DNA of 64,000 nt from Diprion similis (GCF_021155765.1 NC_060116.1:7874001-7938000); one strand, 5' to 3'; positions 26,874 to 42,385 are shown, numbered from the stretch's first letter. Notes: generated by a model from the sequence alone, not told the origin. A program made the numbers and translations.

Positions 26874-27300
26874 CGTCGAGACTGTGGTCTGGTGTTTTCG
26901 AGAAACTAAGCGACACTAACTGCGAGGAGGAAGACACTCCGTTTCATATCCTCTTACACACAAAGCAAACGAAACACAGCGGCAACGCGATCTATTACCG
27001 GATAGACGATTCTGTTGACCTTCGATAATGTCTCGCTCTTATCTCGTAAGCCGAGAGCGACGGAATTGCACGACTGTTGCTAATGTAACGTGTTCCACGC
27101 AGTTGTCTAATTCAAACAGACTCCGTCAGTTTGCGGCGCCTGAAATACCGTTACTCGCATTACCGGAATGTTCTTTGGCTTGCCTATACTTCGGTAGTCG
27201 AAGGCGTCGAACGATTCGTTCTAAGAAGCGTTATTTATTGCACGCATATCTCACTTCACCAGAATCTCGAGTCCAAACGGGCAAAGCCATTTAACATATT
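26874..27300. other. Upstream flank of the lysozyme-like gene
   Basis: Upstream of the minus-strand start codon. No clear TATA box; a GATATGAAA about 70-90 bases upstream is the nearest AT-rich candidate. Short open frames here have no recognisable similarity. I could not identify NF-kappaB-type sites with confidence. Confidence 0.3.
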
Positions 27301-30300
27301 TTTTTCCTGATTGACATGCGTGAAGAATTATTGTTATCATTTGGTTCTTTGATTTAATTTTCTGCTTCTGATAGTAAACAATATTATACAGTAATAATAA
27401 AGAAATACGTTAGCATTGAATTGTCCCAAACTACGGAGAAATATTTTTGACGAACTGTGGGTGCCTGTAATTGTGAAATAAACTTATTCCGGTGAAGTTT
27501 ATTATAAATGAGAATGGTGTTGCCGGTGATAAAAGGACCTGTCCTAGCTATTCGCCATTGATCAATTGTTGCGCTAGAAGGCGCTAAACTGTGTCGTCAT
27601 AACTGCGTTCGTGCGCGGTGTTCGGCATCGAAATGACGTGAAATATACGGTTTGGAAATTCATAGTATTAGAATTACAAAACACGAGCGTGATTCGCCTA
27701 CTAGATTTCCTTGCCGATTTCATTTCTCATTAAATTCTCTTTTGTAAAACGAGCGTCAGTAGTTACTGACCGTTTATATCTACGCTTACAGCTCGATATA
27801 GGTATAAATGTACATAATATAATGTATATACATACATACCCAGCTTATCTATAAGCGTGACGTGGAGATGTGCTTAGTCTATTCATCGCGTCAATTGATT
27901 TCCTCGTTTGCCATACGCGAGAAAGTAGCCGGAATGTCTAATGTCCGATATCTCGATAGCTGTGATCCCGGTAGAAATCTAGTATAATAGTTTCAAAGAC
28001 TTCGAGAAGCTTATTTTATCCGTCGTTCGTTCAAACAGGTTAATTATAGGTGCAGCCCGTGTAATTTATAATCACCTCCTCCGTTGCTATTTCTCCCATT
28101 TTTTTCCCTCATATTTTTAGCATTTTTCGACAAATTTATATTCACACTTATCCTCCGGTCAATTACCCTCGTCGCTTCCAACGTGAAATTATTTCGATCA
28201 CCACGTCACCGAGCTGGGTCAGTTTTATACGACGAGTGAAACTTGGACGTAAAGGTATAAGAGAAACAGCAGGAAGCTTCGAAGCTTAAAATCATGCTTG
28301 ATTTCGACGTTCCGTTGCCGAGGCTGTAGAGAGTTCAACGTGAAAAGATTATACGACGAGATGCAAAAATGACTGGCCAAGTGGACATTACAGAATTCTG
28401 GCACGTTTCACAAACCTGTATCACTCATTGACGATACTTTTACCAATATAAACGGTTCAACACTACTCCCAGGTATAATTACTTGTAATTCGGACAGCAC
28501 TAGTTTACTGAGAACGTTCTAAATGTATTGCAGCAGATTTTTCTTTTCTCTTTTTTTTTTTTATCACGATGTCAACTATACCGAGTTTTTAATCAACAAC
28601 TCACAATCAGTCCGCACTTCACAAAATCGTTGTTACTTGGACTGGGTTCAACTACAAACAACGAGGCTCTACAGATCCCAACTTTTACCCAATTATGCTG
28701 AAAAAGATTACCGTGAAATACTGTAATCACAGTGCATGATGGCACGTATAAAAAATGACGAAAAATTACCTTCAAACACGCTAGCCCCTCAAAAATACCA
28801 GCTATTAATTGGTTTCTGCAGTCGCCGAATTACCTCGGGGTATAGAATTATTAACCATTCTTGAGCGGATAGGAATCAAGAAAAATGACCTGCATCCGGA
28901 GAATGTAAGGCGTCGAACTTTCGGCTACTACCTACGTGCAGAACGGACTTTGAGAGAGGGGAGCATGTTCGGCATCCTGTACCATGAGCTCAAGATATTC
29001 GTTTCCTTAGCGCTCAGTCGCGATACCAGCTTTACGTACAAGTCTTTTTCGTTACGTATATAGGGACAGGGGGGTGAAGGTGGGGGGAAGGACTTTCGAG
29101 CAGTGAATATACCGCAAAAAATATGCGCTTCCTTAGTTGGTACCTTAATCTGTCGATCCGATACTTTCTCTGTTGGAGTCTATCTTCCCTGTAACGATGA
29201 TCCCCGCCGACGCAGCCGCAGGAAACTTGTTAATTTAGACGATATCAAGTAAAAGGCATAATTAAGGAATGCTAAAAATATTCGTAATGGTCGCTGCCGA
29301 TAACTGCCACTTCTTCTCCGCGTTTAAACTTTTTTACTTCTGAGAGGTAATTTATGATAATTGAACTTATACGATTTGAGTTCTCGACGTTGAAACAAAG
29401 ATTCCGAGACGGAGAATTACCGTTGATAGGTAAGGAAATCTTTATTTTTATTTTTTTTCCTCTTTTTATTAAGGTACGCACATCAAGGCGCTGCGCAGGA
29501 ACCCGCTATTCGTACCATGGACTCAGACATGTAAAATTGACCTCAAAATAAGAAGTTGGGTTTACCTTGGCACGGCGTTACAGAGTTAAATGCACGCGAG
29601 GAGACGAAGATGCGATGATCACGATGTAGGTGTATACTGTGTGAACTGTAATTCGTGGTTACGTCATAGGCACCGCAAGTGTTGTGGGATGTATAATAGA
29701 AGAAATTGATGTGGAAATCGGTTGTGAACGTTTTTTTAACACTAACGCCTCATTCGGGCCATTAAAAATATCTTGCGAAATAGGAACGTTACCGATAAAC
29801 GTCCGCAAGTGTAATCGCCAATGGTGCAAGCTAACATCATCGCCGTACGACTACCGAGTGTCGTTTACGCGCAGGTGAAACTTTAGTGATCCTTGGCAAA
29901 GGTCAATCCCACACGGGTTCGAAGAAAGTGTACCGATAAAGTGCACCGGGAAGTTGGTGAGCGTACGGTAATCGGTCTGAACAACTTACACAGCTCTAGC
30001 TAGTCCGGGTGTCGAGTTTACGAGCGCAGAAAGTCAAATTAGCGTCAGCTTTTCTAGATGCGCAAGAGTATTGAATGATTTCGCTTGATGAATATAAAGT
30101 TTTTATTCTTTTTTCGAATAAATATTGCCTCCTTAAAAACACGGAGAAAGGATGAAACTGTGTTAATTATTTATCGCCGGTGAACCGTACTTGTGGTTGT
30201 ACTTTCGGGATGCTCATATACAAACTTTACATTACGATGAAAATCGTTAAATCAGTTCCACTCGCCAAGTTGCTAATCAATATTAATCACCAATAATTTC

Positions 30301-33300
30301 TGAGTAAACGTGACGCTCAAACCTTGCTTTGATAATCTATCAAAATATAGATACAAGGCAATGGATTGAAGATCCCTCCTTACTATTCCGATAAAAAGAA
30401 ATCGCGTTCAGGGATCCCTAGGTGAAATGTCATCGACATGTAACGAAGACATAACCAGCTATCCTCGACGGCATATTACGCGAGGTCTGAATCAAGGCCG
30501 TCGTTAAGATTTCATAAGATTTAAGAAAATTTTCACCTCCAGCTAGACTATCGACGATCTCAAAACTCACGGTTATGCTACCCACGATGAAAGGCAAACA
30601 ATTATTATGCAATCTGATTAAGAAAACTAGTCGAATGACGCCTTATTGGCATGCGTGTAATTTTTGTATGAGGCAAGAACAAGTTTTTCCAAAATAAGGC
30701 TGGATGTCCAAGTGTAGTTTAGAGCGGTATGCAGAATAGCCGTAGAGCCATAAGATGCCCGCGAGTCTCGTTGCTTCTTGCAGTTTACTTTACTTACTGC
30801 ACGACTTGCTGGACGATGGAACTCTTCACTTGTTTACGTATATATACAGTACCTTTCACTAGCGGAAATGGACTAACCGTGCTAGAGCTGGCCCAGGTCA
30901 TCAACTCATTCTCGCACTGATTCTAGCAGCCGTATAATAAACATATAATAACTGATCAGTTACATTGCTTGTATTCACCGATTTCAACGCCCCTTTCGAG
31001 AGCAGTCCAAAACAGCGTTCATTCCTGGTTAAAATAAGTTGCATTCGCTACTTTTAGGGTACAAAATGAATTTTGTCGGCGTAATGTTTCTCATTAAGAA
31101 CAAAACATTTTCACCGAATGTTTTGACCTCTGATGATTCAATCGTCTTGAGTCAATTGTGATAAACAGACTCTTAACTGGTGATCATTAAAAAAACCTCA
31201 GGCTTGACCAGATGCCAAATTCTCGATGTGCGAAGTCGAACACTCTCAAATTCACCGAATGGAAAGTGTGCTAGCAGAGGGCAATTGAATGTTGTATTAA
31301 TGATCGTGAAACTATGAAGTCAGAGGTTCCAATTGCTGTAAATATAGCTATTAAAATCAAGAGGCTGGACCGAAATACCGTCGTCGAAGATCCAGACAAG
31401 TATGTTTTTTTCCTTAGATTCGATCGCATCAAAGCTATAGTCTGACCACCTGCATAACCAAGAAATTCTAAACGAATTGGTATTATGACATAACATATAT
31501 AATATATATATATAGATAGCATTCTAGTGTTGAGCAACGATGTTATGCCACGCTAGTATAATTCATACGAAATTTTATGAGCATTCATTTCCATGTGTAA
31601 TCTATGATATGTATCTTTATAATATAGCGATGGCCAATTGAGTAAATCGTGGAATATATATTTTTTGGCTTGAATTCCGAAATGGTTTCGTCCTGAAGAA
31701 AGAACTGAAGAAAGAACGTTGATTCATTTTAATTCTACTTCAGTAGCGTATTCGTCATACATTTAATCCTACCGGAAATCTTCTTCAGAGATTTACAAGC
31801 GAGGAGATAATTATGCTCGGTAGAGCCTTTTCTCGTACCCCATAATTTACGGTTGCATTATAATCCGGAGCATAGTTTAATGTTACTGACCGAAGTCTGA
31901 AAGACAGACGTTCCCAGCAGCGTCAGCTTTTACTGCCTCCAATTTTCGTGCCTGTTTATATGCTTAATGCGCTTATACGTGAAGGAATGCGCAACGAGGC
32001 CGATCAAACAGCATCTGAAATAAAATATCTGAATAACGAACGCCGGATTTCAATTCTTAATAATCAATTTGGAAAGTTGAATCGAAAACTGGGAATTCAT
32101 CGCACATTCGCCACATCGATACGTATAGTGTTATGGCTGTCACGATCAGTCGATCATTCGGTGAATTTACGAGCTCGTTAGAACCGATGGACTATCCTTT
32201 GATCTAGAGCAATTAGAGCCGATAGCCGATACCTAATCCTGACGAACAGCTTCATCTGGCGTACTGAGGTAAAAATTCTCACGGATCAGTAATCGATTTA
32301 TCTACGAGTGAATCAACTGAGATCAAGAAACGTTCTATTCAAATGCTTTGACGAAGAAGTTTTGAACCGCATTCTCCGCGGGAGAGGATGAAAATTATAA
32401 ACGTAGGTTACCATTCAGACATCAACCGGTCTATTTGTAAAAAATATCTTCCAGTAAAAGTTCCTTACAAGGTCGTTTCAACCTCTGAGACTAGTACTGG
32501 ACTACTTTCGTAATTCGAATAGTGTGAGTTTTGACAAACTGGTTAGACGTCGTCTTGAAAAACTTATTCAAGATCACGAACGGACGAGGAATTAATTTTT
32601 ATACTGACAAAGAGCTTCATCCTGACGATTATGTTCAGTCCAAATTATATTTAACCGACATCCTTTTGTCGCGGAAGATATGAAGATTTAGGTATCTTTT
32701 CTACACTGCGATTAGTAATTTATTGTGCAAACATTTTCTAGGCGAAAGTCCAGCGAGATTAAAAGTGCAACTGAACAAAGTGAGTAATTTCTATGCATCG
32801 GCTTGAAATTTTTGAGTTTCACTGCATTAATTTGAAAGGAGAGAGTAAACGTTTCTCACGTCTGTTTAAACTTTGTGCAACTTGCACTTGCAATGGAATC
32901 TGTAAGTGACTCTGCAGTTTCGCCACGAAAAACTTTACTTCTCAGATAAATTATTTTGTTGTATCCTGTTAAAATTTATACCGCAAATGTTGGATTTTGC
33001 AATTTCGAGGGAAACGGACATCAGTCCAATAATCAAGCAGCCGGCATGGGACTGGCAGTAATACTTACGTTAATGGCTCGATACGATTACGTAAAAATTT
33101 GTTACGACAACGGGAGCAGATGCCGCATCTATCCATTTAATTTGTTGCACAATCCGAAGTCTTCATCGTTGATGACTTTAAAACCACTATGGCCCGCAGG
33201 CAAAGACATCGAGTCGCACCGACTAACGGGTTACCGACTCGATCAGGCGAATGCTGGGACTCGGAATACACACGAATGTGATCGCGACACTCTTTCGTAT

Positions 33301-35393
33301 CGGGGGGAGGGTCTCAAGATGTCCTCGTCCTGAATCTCTTAATTGCAAGCCGACGTACAGATCAAGTTAAACGCCGTCGAGTGCGAAACAGGAAAACTAC
33401 GTGAAGAACTCTACGTATATTTACTACGTAATAAAATGTTTCAAAACGAAAACAGAAATACAAGATAAGAAAAACAAAATTCTCAGACTCGTATTCAACT
33501 TTTATTACACGAAGAGATGGAAAGATATTTATTACAGAGGTAATGGACGCGATGATTTTACGAACATTCGTGCGGCAGGTGTTTATTGTTAGATTAATTA
33601 GCATTATTTTGAAGAATGGTCCCGGTCCAATTCAATGTACGAATCATTCAAAATTTGATTACAATTTTTGAAATCAAGATCCGTAGAACAGTTCTTGAAC
33701 AAGTGTCGTGAATTTTTTTCTGATGCGAACCACATTTGAAAAAAAGGAAACAGTACGAGATGTGTTCGAGGACAATTTTATAATCCATGCAGGTTTCATT
33801 ATTTCAAGAAATAAGGGGCAAGCTCGTTTGGTACTTCGCGTATTCCCATCGTTCTGCACCAATGAGATGAGATCCATGTGGTTACGATTCAAGACTCAGG
33901 TGAAAAGATCGGTCCGAGAGTTCACGATAAACGCGAAAGTGCGCCGTAAGTTATTTTAATGCCTTTTTTCACTAGAGAGCAACAAATTGTTGGCGAATGT
34001 CGAATGGATAATCATTGCGACGAAATTACAGACTTTCTTTTCTCTCGATTCGAGTATTGCGCAACGCCGCTGCGTTAATGTCGGTTAATCACAAGGACGA
34101 GTAGTATGCGACGTGCAAGTCGGCACATACTGACGAAATACAAAGACTCAACCTTGGTCATGAGATCAGATAATTAAAAACCTTATAGACCAAGAAGACA
34201 CTGGTGTAACGATGTGCTAATTTCGTCAGTCTTACACCGGCGCCACAAACTGCTCTACCCTGATGGACAGCTGTTCCATAAAGTGAGTATTCAAAGGCAC
34301 AAAACACCCGTTCAAGGGAAGCCATAAACATTTCTGCTGTGTGTATTCATAACAACCCTTATGTGGTGACTCACTTCTGGTTTAAATAATACTTGAAGAA
34401 TTTCGTCAGGGTAAATAGGATGTATGCTGAAGTAAGCATCTACAAACGGTTGGCCTGCAAATCCTACACTGACTTAAGACTGTGTCGACTCCATTGGCTT
34501 TGGAGCTCGAGCCCAAGCCGAAAACATTCCGTACATAAATACGAAATTCAAGGTCATGTAAAGATGAAATAAAGCTTAAGCAAGAATTTTAAGTGGATGT
34601 TAAGAAACGTTATCACCTCTGTTTATTTGCAAATCTAATCTTCATGGTCCTTTAGTTTCTCAGGGGTCAGTGACTCACTCTATTCAGTCACAGAGTTTGT
34701 TTGCTCATATGTCGAACGCAGGCATTCCTGCCACTCTAAAAGTGTAATTTTAATGAAAGGTCGAAGTTCTTAGGTTACACGCAATACTGTAATCGTGTCG
34801 ATGCGGTATCTCGGGTATTTACCCTTGAGCCAGAGCTTTTAATCTCTAGGTCGAGGCCTACATGTAAGAAGTCCGGGTCGAGGACGAAATTTTGACCATA
34901 CATTGTACACCACGCGATCGACGCAGCGCGTAAAAGTGGGAGAAGACTGAAGTCTGAAGTTGTCTTCATCATCTGCGCCTCCGATATGAGAAGCGTTGAT
35001 GATCGCGTTACGTAACGAATAGAAAAAGAGTTAATGATTATGGATACGAGACAATTGGCAGAATGGCAAAGTCGCGTCAGAATGTTGACCTCGGTAAATT
35101 GAACCACTTTAAAACGCTCAACGATTATCACAGACGACTCATAGTCATATCTATGCTGAAATGTAGAGCGTATTTTCCTTGTTGGGTGATCTCAATGAAC
35201 TTGACCGACCCCAGTTTGCGATTACCCATCGAAAATACGCCGTATTCCATGCATATGAAGTAACAGACAAAGGAACAGCTTACAAGACATTCATTTTTCA
35301 GATCCCGACACCCCAAGTGTTTCTCATTCGAAGTCCTACTTATACGTAATTTGACTACCTGAAAAAATTAACGCGAGACTTCGAGGTCACTTC

Positions 35394-35423
35394 GAAGAAG
35401 AAGAAGAAGAAGAAGAAGAAGAA
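35394..35423. repeat. (GAA)n microsatellite
   Basis: Ten consecutive GAA units. On the minus strand they read as a poly-Phe/Leu-like run that artificially lengthens an open frame. Confidence 0.9.
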
Positions 35424-37803
35424 GAGAAGTTTCGAGAAGGCCTCGCGCCACTTATTTTCTTTTCTTCGCCTCTTCTCCTCGGTCCACTTCCACAACTCTG
35501 CACTACAGCCACCTTCTATGGTGCGATCCTTCACCGTCCGCGTCGTCATGCAGCGCCAGGCTGCCAAGATCTTCCAGTTTCCAGAGACTTTCGCTCCTCG
35601 AGCTTCATCCGCACCAAGAGTGAGGATCGACGTCGACTCGGGATCGCTGAAGTCCTGCAGCATACCTACTTCCGACTTGTGCTCCGACCGACGGTGGGTG
35701 ATCGGCGGCCGAGAATCGGTAATAATTGACGATGACTGAAGGGAGGGCAAGAGTGCAGCCGCGGATTACGAAGCGAGATTCGACCGCGCGGTCAAGCGAA
35801 AGTATGCCCCAGGCTTCTCCGGACTTCTCTGGATCCCTGATCTATGTCCAATGCATGCATGAACATTCACGCAAGCTCGTCATTGTGTGCTCACTTGGAG
35901 TCCATTCGTGCATGCACACACGCAGGCAACTCTGCCAGAATGTACAGCGACGGTCAGCGTTTTATTCACACCGGGAAGACCTCGTCTGTTACAACTATAA
36001 GCCGATCTCTATATAATTTTCTAAAATTTTGTGCGAATTCAACTCGCACGTCGTCTTTCTTCGTGGTACAAGAAAGACGCTGTCGATTGTGTCGCAGGAG
36101 TTTAACATGCGCAGCTACAAGCTCGGACATAATACTCGTGCAATTGCTTCAGCGGCTTGAATGCATTTGCGTAGCTTACCGCATGGCATAGGGGGACATG
36201 GACGTAAATCATTCCCTACAATTGTGGTTATTGTTGAGGCAGTCGACGCTAATTTAATACCTGTCATTCTTAAACTCGTCGGCCGTGTTCCTAGCATTTA
36301 ATTTCTTTCGCCGTTTGACGTCCTGCGACGACTAACAAACATTTCTTTCCTCGTCTACTTTGTTTATTTTCAGCTCTTCAAGTGTTAAGTTGTTACATGC
36401 CCTTGAATATCGATTTTAGAAAGTACCGAATCTTCAACTTTTGCTGGATGATGGTTGCAATCTTTTCTTCCGTCTTTATTCTACTGTTTTTCCAGTCTAA
36501 GTATGTAATTTGAACAACGCAATATTATCGACTGCAGTACCCTTAGGGGGGGGGGGTTACAAATAACGAATTTTTAACGCCCATATCATACCGTCAGAAT
36601 AACAATTTACACTTCGAATCTTTTTTGTTAACAAGACTCGTGCTGCTAGGAAAATTATTCTACAAGATCTAGAATCATCAAATACGATTCATAAACGCGG
36701 AGCACATTTCTCGAGCCGTGAACACCCGATGCTGTACGCGCATGTGAAAGTTTTATATCTTGACTCATCTGGTCAGTCGGTCAATCGAGAGCACTCGGTG
36801 ACCTGCACTGCCGAGTCCGTTTGTTCGGCAGCAATATGGTTGGTGAAAATGTAAAAACCGCAAGAGCCTCGCGACGACGAATCTTATCTTTTTCGAAACA
36901 TACCACAGTGAAGACAAAATTCTTCGACTTCGTGGCAGATGTTGATGCGACCACTGTATTAAAGCCTTGCGAAGATCACGACGTTGCATTGGCCGAAAGC
37001 ATTCCCGAGCATTACCGTTGCGTCCAGTGCTGTGAGAAGCATATCGTCGTCATTACCATCATCGCACAACGAAGGCAACCTGCAGAGCTATCCATTTACC
37101 ACACCATGCAATTGTCCGTCTGAAGTATAGATACCCGGTTTCTTCTAGGCATATGGTGATTACTGTAGGTATAAGGTAAACACGCGGAAGCGACGCATCG
37201 AGGATGCTACAATGACGGTTCGAGTATTTCTCTTCCTGATGGCAACTCTTCATCGGCGTTACAGTATGAGCATGCAGTCCACGTTTCTTGTCCAGGAAAG
37301 ATGCGCGGTACATAAGGTGTAGGGGCACGCTGGACTAGACTAGATGATTGGATACAGTGCTGCCTCATCTCACGTAACTCACTTTCGATCAGGAAGTAAA
37401 AAGTGAGAGAACGCTATGCGTTATAGCTTCGTAAAGTTGATGCCCCGTTAAATGAAATCAAAATTGTCTTCGGTGGAATAAAACCTTGAGTGCATGTTGC
37501 GCATAAACACGATATACTCCAGCCTCTTTCCTAACAACGACGACGGTGCAATTGACACGGTAATTCGTCCGAATTTTCCAGGTATACGGGTTCACTGCAA
37601 CCATTGCACTTCGTCGCTGTTAGTCCGTTCTAAAAGTGCGTTCTTTATTAGAGTGGCCAGTAACGTGGCATTACGTAAGGATACTTCTTCGCCAACAACT
37701 CTCGTCCACTCGCCATTACTAGGTGTAGGGTACTGCATTATAACCGCATTCATTTATATCTCTGAGATCTCCGACGAGTGTATGCATCTCTTACAAGTCC
37801 GAC

Positions 37804-37824
37804 AGAGAGAGAGAGAGAGAGAGA
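37804..37824. repeat. (AG)n microsatellite
   Basis: About ten AG units, a simple-sequence repeat with no associated gene. Confidence 0.9.
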
Positions 37825-40800
37825 AAGAGGAATTGATTTTTTTCCTTTTATCCTGCTATTGGCGAATAAAAAGAGGATTAGGAGTAATCTCTCGAGTCTA
37901 AATATGCATCAGAGCCAATCTCTTTAACGATCGACTCTCCTGATATTAACGATATTTATCATCGAAAGCCTAGTTTCGAGTGCCGGTTCATGCATCATAT
38001 CAATATGCAACATATAACTTTCTCACCAAAAATGTATAAGTTCGTCGAGACTTTGAAGATGGTACACGGTATGGTTCTGCGTAATCAGGTGCCTACTTAC
38101 AGGCCGATTCGCCATGGACACTGTTATACTGTTCCCGTTGAAAGGTGAGAAGGAGCAGACCATGCGACCCAATTTCTTACCAGTTATGACTTCAGGCCGC
38201 AGACGATCGGAGATCATGTGGCCGTTTCGGACCTCCGCTAGTTGCCTGCATAGTGATCAGACTGACCACCGGTTAGCGACAACGACGAAGAGGTCCTTCA
38301 TGAATTTCGCTTTTTCTTGACCCACATAAGCTGATGTTACTCGTTAATGGAGCTGTTATGTGGTTGTTCCGATTTCACCATCCGGGAAAACGAACAATCT
38401 GTGGCATCGATAATATAATCGGCAGCGTTACGGTGATCGTATGGTTGCATCCCTGCAGTTTAGAAAATTAAGAATCAATGATGCCATGATCAAGGACTTT
38501 ATGGTATAGTCATGTACGAAGAAAACACCAGGGGAAGAGAAACGAACGATGCAACAGCTCGTGTGTAGTTCTGGAATCGTTTCTTTGCAGGAATCAAGCA
38601 ATATACTTGGTGAAAGTTACGCGTTCAGGTGATGCTACAATAGGATACAACCAGCGATTGTAAAGACACTGCAGCCTGCTACGGATCAACGTTTTCTGTA
38701 CAACGTGTATAACCTTCACGAAATGAAAAACAAGACGATGATTATAAAAATTGACCGGATCTTCGTACGTAGTTATACGGTCAGCTCTTCGAAATAAATG
38801 TGGAGGAGCAAAAAGTCAAGAGCTTCGTCTTGGCCCACTTTGCTAAGCCACTTGCTACCATGTTCGGCGCCGAGGTTGAACTTAGATCATCGCGATATGA
38901 AACCTAGTAATGAAATAAAGAAAATAAAACGGAGTACATTAAATGTCACGTCGTTTAACGTTATTCGAATACGACGGTGGGCGGTGGTGAACGAATATTA
39001 GGCGATTGCACGCGTGAGGTGGGCATAAAGAAATCGCTCTAGAATTTCGTTTTTATAGACAATTAAGAATTCGTGACAATTCATTTATGGTTATAGTTAG
39101 CAATTAATTCTGCGCGTTGCGTGCGGTGTTATAATCTTGATTATACGCGTCGTGGATTGCATGTAACTCAGTCGCAAGTTGCGCCTCGGCTTCTCAGCGT
39201 GCAAACAGATCCAGGCTTCGTCATTAGCAGTAAAACGACGCGACGGTCTAATAACGTGTTTTTTTTTCTTTTCTTTTTTAAGTAAACATCGCGTTTAAGA
39301 TATACGCTCACAAAAAGTTTCTCTCATCAGCGAAATTTTATATCGTTATAACGCAAACTTTGGTGAAATATTTATAAGACAAGCTTTGAACTTATCAACG
39401 TGCGGATTCCTTCTTGCGTTGAAAAGAGAAATTATAAGGAATTTAAGAAATTAAAAATAAACGATTCTTCAATTACCGTACAGTTGAGTGAAAAAAAAAA
39501 AAAAAAGAAAACGGAAAAAATTGTTATTTCTTACCGGCAAATGTGCGATGGTATGTCTATACTCATTGTAAAATCATAATCCCATTATGGAAGTAATTTT
39601 GTCACTGATTTTTTAAAGTCTTGTTTTTGCGCGTGCGTATCTGTTTGCATACACAGATATCTACGTATCTATGAATATGAATAAGTTCCGACACTTAATA
39701 CCAAAATATGCTACACGCAAGTCGTGCATGTGTACGTGAAAAGTCAGGTCGTTGTGTACCGAGTATCGTTGGTTATATTTGCAAACGGTTATGCTACTGC
39801 CTCGACTGAGTAAATATTTTGCCTTCCGAACACAGTTAAGTCATAAATGTCGTTTTGTTAACGTTCCGTTTCATAGAGTAAAAAATATATAAAGTGTGAC
39901 GGAGATTGAATCAAACTGACGAAAATTAGTGAATAATTCAAATCAGATGATGTAACTTGAAATCAAAATCACGTACGTGGAAATCGGAGGTCAAATAAAT
40001 TTTTGTGATTATTCAGTCACGCTTTCGTGAATTCATTCATTTTTGTTTACGCGATGGTTGTTCCTACCTCAATCGCTACACCTATCCTGAGTTTTTAATT
40101 AGTATGATAATTTGATAGCAAGAAAGCGAAAGAGTTCCCGCTTGTATCAACTACAAGACTGCCAGACACGAATGGCACAATGGGGAAACGAGTTCTGCTC
40201 TACCCTGCTACTTCCGGTGACGACACCGCGATGCACGGTTAGTTCGACGTATTCCCCTGGTAAAAGAAGCCTGAAACAATTTGGAATCGAAGCCACGGAA
40301 TCTCGGGAGTAATTAGGCCAATTAAACCTTTCTATTCCCACGTAAAATGCTTTTCAAATTTTCCCACGGATTCCCGTAATTACAATGCTCGTTTTACTGT
40401 TGCTCGCCAAATTTCCGAACTGAAACGATAAATATAGTCATACCGAAGTTTTTCTCTGCGGAAAATTTCTGCAACCAAGGAATCCGTGAAACAAATTATT
40501 CCAAAGACTGTAGATGGAAATAAGTTGAATCATAGGATTCGTTGCACAGTCGGCGGCTTGTGACTTGTAGACGGATTATTTTCTATCTCTGGTTTTAAGC
40601 ATTTTTTTTTTTCTTTTTTCGTTTCCGTTTCTTTTTGTTTATGCATTTCTCTCGAAAAGGAGATTTCGCCCGGGCGTAAAGAGACATGGCCATAGAGCAA
40701 CCACCAGTTGTACGAAACCAGGTCAAATTCCAGTGAATAACTATGAGTTTGATTTCCCTAAGCGCACTATATAGCTCATGACGACTCCCGTCTCACCTTT

Positions 40801-41833
40801 GACATTAACCTCGTCCTTTCTACCAAAATCAAAGCGTCGACCCCTCTCGTTGTGGATCACTGGCTCGGTCCGTTTCTCCGCTCGAAAATGAGTCGGGGGC
40901 AATTGATCTCAGGAGTGCACCTTGCTCAATATCGTATTCTTCCGGTCTTGCGAGCAGTAATTAATCAGACCGGTCATAATGGATTCCATCCCACGACTCG
41001 CATCCTACGTACCCACCATGTACCGTTCTTTTCTATGACGAAACCCAGTGTTTGAAAATGAAATATTCGTTTGGTAAACACGCGTGCAATGGAGGATCAA
41101 AAAAATTCCACAAGAGATTAGGGAGCGTGTTAAGGAAATTCTGAAATTGATGTCAGCTTTACCGTTCAGCGCATCTTGCAGCGCAGCCTCTAAATTAAGC
41201 CTGCGAGCTAAATTCACCTCGCGCGTTCTATTTGCATGAAATTAACAAGTGAAGAAAATTGATGTTAAAAAGGTTAATTAAATCCGGAATCTTCAAGAGT
41301 TACAAGGGTATGGAATTCGCTGTGACTAATAAAGGCAGTATCACATCGCTATAATAACTGGGATAAAAACTAAAAATTCTCTTTATTCCGGATGATTATT
41401 TATCATTCGCCTTGCGTGTTATAGAATCTAATAAAATTTGGAGAGGCGGCAAACGCACAACGGCATCGCGGCCTCAACAAATATTGCCCAATGCATTTTT
41501 TTTTTTTTTTATAGATTCATGCCACGGCAGCAACAATTCAACGTTACAGTCTTCCTACCATTCGGCAGATATTAAACTCTCGTCTGCAATTCGAGACGCG
41601 AACACTGCGTGTCACGTGGCGTAAGTCGAAATCGGCTTGTTTCGTCACTCGTTTAAATTAATTCAAGTGTAACGCGTAACCTTTGATCCTCCTAGTGGCA
41701 CAGATTCGCAGGTCTTTCCTAAGCGGAGTCCTGCCGATACTGCTACCGGATCTAGACTGGTAAAAACGAAAATGAAAAACTGAAAAAATTAACGTTTTTT
41801 TGTTTTGTTTACTAAAAAAAAAAAAAGATCCGA

Positions 41834-42310
41834 TTAGTTGGACGGAAAGTCATGATCTAAGCCTCGAGGGTCCACCTCACCGCAAGACGGCAGTATTTCA
41901 AACGGATGATTGACGGTGCAGATCGAGTCGACGGGAAACGCGATCAGCTCGTTGATGACGCAACGCGCATAGAAAAACGCAGCTAGAAGTAGGTACAGCC
42001 GTCGGTGAGCACCTGCAGGAGAAGCTGTTCTCCGTGGAGGTCTAGGACGCAGCCTCGGCCCGATCGCAGGACCCGATTCGAGTCGATTAGGCGACGAAGC
42101 GACGCCGAGTGATTTGCGCAACGTATGTAGGTATAGAAAGAAGAGAGACGATAATTAAAGAAAAAATTTGTTTGTCAGTGAGGAAGTCCGCGGCGATGGT
42201 AGATATACGCCGCGGCATCGGCGGGCAGCCGGTGGGCCCTGAGGCCCCGCGAGACCGAAGGGAAGTCAGGTGAGCGCGGAGGAGGGCCGATCACCTCCTT
42301 GTAGAAATAC
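41834..42310. other. GC-rich island upstream of the cuticle-type gene
   Basis: CpG-rich block with a 95-codon minus-strand frame (41834-42121) whose middle is hydrophobic, and a short plus-strand frame from ATG at 42196 ending at an AG/GTGAGC donor-like site. Neither is recognised. Composition alone keeps frames open here, so I treat it as a possible regulatory island, or an alternative first exon of the downstream gene. Confidence 0.3.
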
Positions 42311-42385
42311 TCTCACTCTAGAGAGGGCAGCGTAGCTTCTTCGGGGGGAAGGGGCCCCCACGTATCCAGCGGCTCGTCAAGGGGG

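Larger units (their letters stand above)
27301..42380. other. 15-kb intergenic stretch without a supported gene
   Basis: Mostly AT-rich, with many short chance frames on both strands and no recognisable protein family, tRNA or transposase. Simple repeats are present: (GAA)n at 35394-35423, an 11-base G run at 36546-36556, (AG)n at 37804-37824, and several A or T runs. A GC-rich island at about 41.83-42.30 kb precedes the cuticle-type gene. An enhancer region or long non-coding RNA is possible but cannot be read from sequence. Confidence 0.5.

Noticed and set aside
35355..35750. 131-codon minus-strand frame
   Set aside because: Lengthened by the GAA microsatellite read as poly-Phe; no recognisable protein.
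41834..42121. 95-codon minus-strand frame with a hydrophobic middle
   Set aside because: Sits in a CpG-rich island where stops are rare; no similarity or splice context recognised.
42196..42271. Short plus-strand frame ending at a GTGAGC donor
   Set aside because: Does not join the cuticle-type exon 2 in frame and lies upstream of the TATA box; probably chance.
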